Shown here one piece after another: positions 15,151 to 19,282 of a stretch of 19,282 nt of DNA (positions are counted from its first letter, which is position 1; every line of letters begins with the position of its first letter). This DNA comes from an uncultured Blautia sp. (GTDB lineage: Bacteria; Bacillota; Clostridia; Lachnospirales; Lachnospiraceae). The notes beneath the pieces were generated by a model. The model had not been told where the DNA came from and did no database searches. It was given only the letters and a program-made list of their open reading frames with translations. A program made the translations under genes and the position numbers. The DNA is taken from NCBI GenBank assembly GCA_900543715.1, contig UQSX01000056.1, forward strand, positions 1 through 19,282. The letters run 5' to 3'.

Positions 15151-16173
15151 TTATCTGTCCATCTCAAGCTGAACGCCGGTATTCTTATGGTTTTTAATGA
15201 TTCTGTCAATCTCCTCCAGGCCACAGGAAGGCAGGTCTCCCGGAATAGTATTCTTTACAGAGCTGGTGGCGTTTCCGTACTCCAAAGCCTTCTGGCAGTC
15301 AAAGTCATGAGCCAGCAGTCCATAGAGAGCGCCGGAAATATAGGCATCACCGCTTCCGATACGGTCTACTACTTCAATGTTCCGGTAGGGCTCCTCCTGA
15401 TAGAACTTGTCTTCTTTTGCATTATAGATCACAGAGCCAAATGTATGTACCTTGGGACTGTGAACGATCCTCTGGGTAGAGGCCACAATGGACAGAGGAT
15501 ATTCCTTTGCAAAGCTCCTCATGATCTCATACACATCTCCTTCTTTTAAGAAAGTCAGCTTTGCCGTTTCCTCAGAACAGAAGAAAATATCTACATAAGG
15601 CAGGATGCTTTCAATGCACTCCTTTGCCTCCGGCCCTGTCCAGAGATTTCCACGGAAGTTTACGTCAAATGAGATAAGAGCGCCGTTTTCTTTAAAGCGT
15701 TTCATCATCTCGATCCCCACTTTTCTGGTATTCTCAGAAAGAGCCAGGGTGATTCCGCTGGTGTGGAAACACTTTGTGGAAGAAAACATGGATTCCGGCA
15801 GCTCATCCAGAGAAATTTTACAGAAAGACGCATGTCTTCTGTCATATACCACACTTGGCTTTCTTGGATAAGCTCCGTCTTCGTAGTAGTAAATACCCAG
15901 GCGGGCATCCGGATCCTGGTCATAGACCAGATAGTCATCACTGACACCGCAGAAACGGACACGGTTCTTTGCGTAAGTTCCCAGAGCATTGTCAGGCAGC
16001 TTGGAGATCACTCCGGTCCGCAGCCCCAGAAGAGAAACTCCTGAAACCACATTCAGTTCCGCTCCTCCTACCTGTTTCTGAAAGGTCTCACCTCTTACAA
16101 TCCTTTCATTGTTCGGCGGTGAAAGTCTCAGTAAGATTTCTCCCAACGACAGCAGGTCAAAGTCCTTTTTCAT
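15151..16173 (-). CDS. kdgK: PfkB-family sugar kinase, probable 2-dehydro-3-deoxygluconokinase (first copy)
   Basis: 340 residues, a ribokinase-fold kinase that would phosphorylate 2-keto-3-deoxygluconate (KDG) to KDPG with ATP. The N-terminal LSLGEILLRLSPP and the substrate loop QVGGAELNV (34-42) match KDG kinases. SFDVNFRGNLW (168-178) is the typical central block. The catalytic Asp276 lies in the anion-hole motif DRIGSGDAYISG (270-281). It is clearly different in sequence from the second kinase at 16324-17349, so it is not a recent duplicate. GGAGG lies 9 nt before the ATG. A hairpin separates it from the kdgA transcript. KDG is the best guess; another 3-deoxy or keto sugar acid is possible. 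Confidence 0.85.
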   Translation of the reverse strand: MKKDFDLLSLGEILLRLSPPNNERIVRGETFQKQVGGAELNVVSGVSLLGLRTGVISKLPDNALGTYAKNRVRFCGVSDDYLVYDQDPDARLGIYYYEDGAYPRKPSVVYDRRHASFCKISLDELPESMFSSTKCFHTSGITLALSENTRKVGIEMMKRFKENGALISFDVNFRGNLWTGPEAKECIESILPYVDIFFCSEETAKLTFLKEGDVYEIMRSFAKEYPLSIVASTQRIVHSPKVHTFGSVIYNAKEDKFYQEEPYRNIEVVDRIGSGDAYISGALYGLLAHDFDCQKALEYGNATSSVKNTIPGDLPSCGLEEIDRIIKNHKNTGVQLEMDR

Positions 16174-16219
16174 TTTTTTACACCTCCACTTTTATTTTCC
16201 CCGGTTATAACAAAAGGAC

Positions 16220-16262
16220 GTCCTGAGAAACAGTATGAAAATATATAAATGTTTCCCAGGAC
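16220..16262 (-). terminator. Hairpin after the kdgA-kdgK transcript
   Basis: A 13-bp stem (16220-16232 with 16250-16262) has a single mismatch in DNA that becomes a G-U pair in the minus-strand RNA. GTCCTTTTGTT follows. It lies 62 bp after the second kinase stop codon. The T-run is short, so partial read-through to the next kinase gene is likely. Confidence 0.6.
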
Positions 16263-16290
16263 ACCCCTTTCTATTAATAAATGTTCCCCA
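16245..16290. repeat. Tandem 14-bp near-identical repeats between the two kinase genes
   Basis: ATAAATGTTTCCCA (16245-16258) and ATAAATGTTCCCCA (16277-16290) match at 13 of 14 bases, and their starts are 32 bp apart, about three helical turns. The first copy overlaps the loop and arm of the hairpin. Same-face spacing suggests paired protein binding upstream of the first kinase gene. Confidence 0.45.
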
Positions 16291-16323
16291 ATGGCATAAG
16301 GGTTCTCATTTAGCGATATTTAG

Positions 16324-17349
16324 TTATCTCTGAACACGGCCTGAACCGTCTCCGCCTGCCAGCTTCAGCACTTCATCCATGGATACCATGTTGAAGTCAC
16401 CTTCGATAGAATGTTTCAGGCAGGAAGCAGCTACTGCGAATTCGATAGTAGCCTGAGCGTCATAACCATTTAAGCATGCGCAGATCAGTCCGCCGCCGAA
16501 GGAATCGCCGCCGCCTACACGGTCTACGATGTGCATTTTATATTTTTTGCTGAAGTAGTAGTCTTTTCCGTCATAGAGCATAGCAGACCAGTTGTTGTCG
16601 TTTGCTGACAGAGACTCTCTCAGTGTGATAGCTACCTTCTGGAATCCGAAACGGTCAGCAAGCTGTTTTGCCACGTCTTTGTATCCTTCATGGTTTACAG
16701 TACCCTGAGTTACATCTGTATCTGCAGCTTTGATACCGAATACGTCGGCAGCATCTTCTTCGTTTGCAATGCATACATCCACATATTTGCACAGCTCGCC
16801 CATAACTTCTCCGGCTTTTTCTTTAGACCACAGTTTGTTTCTGTAGTTTAAGTCGCAGGAAATAGTAGCACCGGCTTCTTTTGCTGCTTTGCAGGCTTCC
16901 AGACAGATTTTTGCCACTTCGTCGTTAAGAGCCGGAGTGATACCTGTAAAGTGGAACCATTCTACACCGTCAAAGATTTTCTTCCAGTCAAAATCAGAGG
17001 AAGAAGCAGTAGCGATAGAAGATCCAGCACGATCATAGATAACCTTGGAAGGTCTCTGAGAAGCGCCTTTCTCCAGATAGTAAATACCTACCCTGTCTCC
17101 GCCGCGAACGATATCGGTTGTGTCAACGCCGTATTTTCTCAGAGAGTTTACAGCTGCCTGTCCGATTTCATGTTTTGGAAGTTTTGTAACGAATTTTGCG
17201 TCAAATCCGTAGTTTGCCAGAGAAACAGCTACGTTTGCCTCTCCTCCGCCGTAGGTAGCACCAAAAGTATCTGCCTGAACAAAACGATAATAGCCTTCCG
17301 GGGCCAGTCTTAACATAATTTCACCAAAAGTAACAACTTTCTTTGCCAT
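16324..17349 (-). CDS. kdgK: PfkB-family sugar kinase, probable 2-dehydro-3-deoxygluconokinase (second copy)
   Basis: 341 residues from the third of three consecutive ATGs (17355, 17352, 17349). GAGGAG is 8 nt from the third and only 2 nt from the first, so MAKKVVTFGEIMLRL is the better start. The ribokinase fold shows the substrate loop TYGGGEANVAVSLA (32-45), the central SCDLNYRNKLW (164-174), and the catalytic Asp282 in DRVGGGDSFGGG (276-287). It is 40 bp downstream of kdgA, with no terminator between, and shares its promoter and KdgR-type operator. It therefore most likely makes the KDPG that KdgA cleaves. The C-terminal Gly/Asp/Arg tail GGDGSGRVQR is unusual but short. Confidence 0.92.
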   Translation of the reverse strand: MAKKVVTFGEIMLRLAPEGYYRFVQADTFGATYGGGEANVAVSLANYGFDAKFVTKLPKHEIGQAAVNSLRKYGVDTTDIVRGGDRVGIYYLEKGASQRPSKVIYDRAGSSIATASSSDFDWKKIFDGVEWFHFTGITPALNDEVAKICLEACKAAKEAGATISCDLNYRNKLWSKEKAGEVMGELCKYVDVCIANEEDAADVFGIKAADTDVTQGTVNHEGYKDVAKQLADRFGFQKVAITLRESLSANDNNWSAMLYDGKDYYFSKKYKMHIVDRVGGGDSFGGGLICACLNGYDAQATIEFAVAASCLKHSIEGDFNMVSMDEVLKLAGGDGSGRVQR

Positions 17350-17389
17350 CATCATATCTCCTCTATAATTTCTATGCTTGTTATCCTGC

Positions 17390-18031
17390 TTATTTATTTC
17401 TGATCTGAGCAGCCAGTTTTACGGCTTCTTCTGTCAGAGATTTAATCTCGTCAAATTTTCCGGCTTTAACCAGGTCGCCTTTTACCATCCAGCTTCCGCC
17501 GCAGGCAACGATCTTGTCGCAGCTTAAGTAGCTTTCCAGGTTCTTTGCATTTACGCCGCCGGTAGGCATGAACTTCAGTCCTACATAAGGAGCTGCCATA
17601 GCTTTGATAGTAGCTACGCCCCCAAACTGCTCAGCCGGGAAGAATTTTACAACCTTTAATCCTCTCTTAACAGCCTGAGCCACTTCAGAAGGAGTGATAA
17701 CTCCCGGGAATACAGGAATGTCTTTGCTCAGACAGTAGTCTACAATCTCAGGATCGAATCCTGGACTTACGATAAATTTAGCTCCTGCTGCTACTGCTCT
17801 GTCTACCTGGTCAATAGTCAGAACTGTACCTGCTCCCACGAACATATCCGGATATTCAGAAGCCATGATCCGGATGGACTCCTCAGCTGCTGCTGTACGG
17901 AATGTTACCTCTGCACAGGGAAGACCTCCCTCTACCAGTGCTTTTGCCAGAGGCGCTGCGTCTTTTGCATCCTCCAGAACTACTACTGGTACTACACCTA
18001 ACTCTGCAAATCTTTCTGCTGCTGTGCTCAT
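17390..18031 (-). CDS. kdgA: 2-dehydro-3-deoxyphosphogluconate (KDPG) aldolase
   Basis: 213 residues, a class I aldolase TIM barrel that splits KDPG to pyruvate and D-glyceraldehyde-3-phosphate. The catalytic Glu41 is in CAEVTFRT. The Schiff-base Lys129 is in KVVKFFPAEQFGG (126-138), and the phosphate-binding loop is MPTGGVNAKN (155-164). Length is that of the family; a second activity on 4-hydroxy-2-oxoglutarate is common in it. AGGAGG lies 7 nt before the ATG. It is the first gene of the kdgA-kdgK unit. A divergent IclR-type regulator gene and a KdgR-box-like palindrome lie directly upstream. Confidence 0.96.
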   Translation of the reverse strand: MSTAAERFAELGVVPVVVLEDAKDAAPLAKALVEGGLPCAEVTFRTAAAEESIRIMASEYPDMFVGAGTVLTIDQVDRAVAAGAKFIVSPGFDPEIVDYCLSKDIPVFPGVITPSEVAQAVKRGLKVVKFFPAEQFGGVATIKAMAAPYVGLKFMPTGGVNAKNLESYLSCDKIVACGGSWMVKGDLVKAGKFDEIKSLTEEAVKLAAQIRNK

Positions 18032-18057
18032 AATACTTCCTCCTTATACATTTTTCG

Positions 18058-18083
18058 TTTCATATTATGAAATGTTGTTTCGT
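18058..18083. promoter_or_regulatory. KdgR-box-like overlapping palindromes upstream of kdgA
   Basis: TTTCATATTATGAAA (18058-18072) has 6-bp arms around 3 bp. Overlapping it, ATGAAATGTTGTTTCGT (18067-18083) matches the enterobacterial KdgR box (TGAAACATTGTTTCA core) at most positions. Both lie within the kdgA leader, downstream of the predicted start near 18099. The IclR-family product of the divergent gene is the natural ligand. Confidence 0.7.
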
Positions 18084-18105
18084 CATGTGGTATGTCTTTA
18101 ACTGC

Positions 18106-18133
18106 ATTATACTACTGTGACTAAAAAAGTCAA
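18106..18133 (-). promoter_or_regulatory. Promoter of the kdgA-kdgK unit
   Basis: TTGACT (18128-18133), a 16-bp spacer and consensus TATAAT (18106-18111) lie on the minus strand. The leader is about 68 nt and contains the KdgR-type palindromes, fitting repression downstream of the start. Confidence 0.82.
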
Positions 18134-18147
18134 GAGATTTTTTCCAG

Positions 18148-18176
18148 TTGCCACAATCTTCTGAAAGTGTTACAAT
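18148..18176 (+). promoter_or_regulatory. Promoter of the IclR-type regulator gene
   Basis: TTGCCA (18148-18153), a 17-bp spacer and TACAAT (18171-18176) lie on the plus strand. It is divergent from the kdgA promoter, with the two -35 boxes only 14 bp apart. Confidence 0.78.
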
Positions 18177-18221
18177 AGCGCCTGAATAATATTATGATTT
18201 CACAAACAGGAGTGTTTGATC

Positions 18222-18977
18222 ATGGAAAATAAAAACCCTATCCAGGTAGCAGACCGACTGTTTCTTGTACTGGAAACCCTGGCGGACACAGGCTCCGTCA
18301 CACTGGCCGATCTCTGCCGACAGCTGGACTTAAATAAAAGCACCCTCCATCGCCTTCTCAGCTCACTGATCTACATGGGCTATGTAAAGCAGGACGGTGA
18401 AACCGGAAAATACAGCCTCTCTCTGAAACTCCTTGGCCTTTCCAATAAGCTTCTGGCACATATGGACATTCTGGATGCCGTCCGTCCCAGCCTGAAAATT
18501 CTGGCTCAGGAAACCGGAGAGACTGTCCACTTCGTCCAGTTGGACGGTGTTGAAGCTGTGTATATCTACAAAGAAGAGTCCACCCAGAATTCTGTCCGAA
18601 TGGTCTCTAAGGTAGGAAGCCGTATCCCTCTTTACTGTTCCGGCGTAGGAAAAGCCATGGCCGCTGACATGGAGGAGGATCAGATACAGTCCATCTGGGA
18701 ACACAGCACAATCCGAAAACTGACACCTCATACTATTATAGATTATACCCAATTTCTGGAGAACATTAAAGAGGCAAGGGAAAAAGGTTATGCCCTTGAC
18801 GATGAAGAAAATGAGCTGGGAGTCCGCTGTATTGCCGTAGGTCTCCCAGATTACCGGGGAAGGGCAAAATATGCTTTCTCCATCTCGGCTCCGGCTTCCA
18901 GAATGACTGATGAACGCCTGGAAGAACTGGCCCAGGTCCTTTTGAAAACAAAACAAGAAATATTGAAAAATATGTGA
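18222..18977 (+). CDS. kdgR: IclR-family transcriptional regulator, probable KdgR
   Basis: 251 residues from the ATG at 18222. A TTG two codons upstream is only 3 nt from the SD AGGAG (18208-18212), whereas the ATG is 9 nt away. The N-terminal winged helix-turn-helix (about 5-60) includes ADLCRQLDLNKSTLHRLLSSL. The C-terminal IclR effector domain (about 75-248) contains the typical GSRIPLYCSGVGKAMAA and EENELGVRCIAVGLPD, where the Cys residues and GxR are those of KDG-type sensors. It is divergent from kdgA, whose leader holds a KdgR-like palindrome, so it probably represses kdgA-kdgK and is released by KDG. The effector is inferred from context. Confidence 0.9.
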   Translation: MENKNPIQVADRLFLVLETLADTGSVTLADLCRQLDLNKSTLHRLLSSLIYMGYVKQDGETGKYSLSLKLLGLSNKLLAHMDILDAVRPSLKILAQETGETVHFVQLDGVEAVYIYKEESTQNSVRMVSKVGSRIPLYCSGVGKAMAADMEEDQIQSIWEHSTIRKLTPHTIIDYTQFLENIKEAREKGYALDDEENELGVRCIAVGLPDYRGRAKYAFSISAPASRMTDERLEELAQVLLKTKQEILKNM

Positions 18978-19030
18978 TCCTGCGCCTCCTTCCATATCCG
19001 GAAATCTCTGAATATTTTCAGCAGAACAGA

Positions 19031-19097
19031 AAAAGACTGCTGCAAAGACCTTCCGCCGGAACTTTTTCCGGTCAGAGTTCTCTGCCAGCAGTCTTTT
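19031..19097. terminator. Branched bidirectional terminator after the IclR-type gene
   Basis: A perfect 12-bp outer stem (AAAAGACTGCTG at 19031-19042, CAGCAGTCTTTT at 19086-19097) encloses an inner hairpin CCGGAA/TTCCGG (19056-19071). T-runs are on both strands. It serves the convergent ends at 18977 and 19115. Confidence 0.85.
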
Positions 19098-19114
19098 CTA
19101 CTGAATCGCTTCTA

Positions 19115-19282
19115 CTATTGAAATTTCACCGCTGTGCCGTAGGCCATGATCTCGGCGGCTCCCTGGGCTACTGTTGCAGAAGAAAATCTGGTACAGATAA
19201 TCGCATCTGCTCCCATGGCCTGGGCATCTGTTTTTTGTCAAGTACTTTTCCCTGAAAAAAGCGTCGGAATTCCCTTTTTTCA
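19115..19282 (-). pseudogene. 3' end of a YbjQ/DUF74-type gene with an in-frame stop, cut by window edge
   Basis: The minus-strand frame ending in TAG at 19115-19117 encodes AQAMGADAIICTRFSSATV followed by AQGAAEIMAYGTAVKFQ, the C-terminal hallmark of the YbjQ heavy-metal-binding-like family (GADAVV...QGAAEIxAYGTAV). In the same frame a TGA lies at 19238-19240. The codons on its far side (GIPTLFSGKST) do not resemble the helix (EALxRMxxEA) normally found there, and no SD-ATG lies between the TGA and the conserved block. It is therefore best read as a decayed or rearranged remnant. The upstream part is outside the window, so an assembly error or a different gene structure cannot be excluded. 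Confidence 0.55.

Noticed and set aside
19238..19240. In-frame TGA in the YbjQ-type fragment as a selenocysteine codon
   Set aside because: The family has no selenocysteine position there, no recognisable SECIS-like stem follows, and the flanking sequence does not match the family.

Overview
The window reads as chromosomal DNA of a spore-forming clostridial Firmicute, most likely of the Lachnospiraceae type. The evidence is moderate GC content, strong AGGAGG ribosome binding sites, a tRNA-Cys T-box leader, the conserved cysE-cysS-mrnC-rlmB-sigH gene order, a YlmC/YmxH sporulation protein, a CsoR copper operon, and an AraR-type GntR/LacI hybrid regulator. The genus cannot be fixed from the sequence alone. 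Almost all genes are on the minus strand. The exceptions are a small DUF1648 membrane protein gene and the IclR-type regulator gene.

Layout, left to right. Positions 1-55 hold the 5' part of a tRNA-Ala(GGC) gene on the minus strand, with its promoter just upstream. Positions 233-5440 are one long minus-strand unit, read from right to left. It has a sigma-A promoter, a tRNA-Cys T-box (specifier UGC, antiterminator and terminator all visible), then cysE, cysS, mrnC and rlmB overlapping one another, then sigH and a D-2-hydroxyacid dehydrogenase with short gaps. Positions 5474-6972 hold gdhA with its own terminator, and a strong promoter whose 17-bp spacer is filled by a perfect inverted repeat. 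Positions 7131-10663 hold the copper unit csoR-copA followed by ispF. Positions 10648-11494 hold a ZIP metal transporter. Positions 11616-12238 hold a two-gene toxin-antitoxin module whose 52-residue antitoxin is easily missed. Positions 12332-12893 hold the DUF1648 protein. Positions 12974-14828 hold araR-araD with an operator-like inverted repeat over the promoter. Positions 14831-18977 hold ymxH, two distinct KDG-kinase-like genes, the KDPG aldolase gene kdgA, and a divergent IclR regulator with a KdgR-box-like palindrome between. The right edge holds what looks like the broken 3' end of a YbjQ/DUF74 gene.

How the genes work together. The T-box unit links cysteine supply (CysE), cysteine charging (CysS), rRNA maturation (MrnC, RlmB) and the early sporulation sigma factor SigH to uncharged tRNA-Cys. 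CsoR would release csoR-copA when Cu(I) is high. The kdg genes form the lower part of hexuronate catabolism: KDG is phosphorylated to KDPG, which is split to pyruvate and glyceraldehyde-3-phosphate.

The most unusual signal is inside copA. The ATPase carries a second metal-binding domain at its C-terminus. An in-frame, near-perfect Shine-Dalgarno and ATG sit exactly before that domain, so the same reading frame could also produce a free 67-residue CopZ-like copper chaperone.
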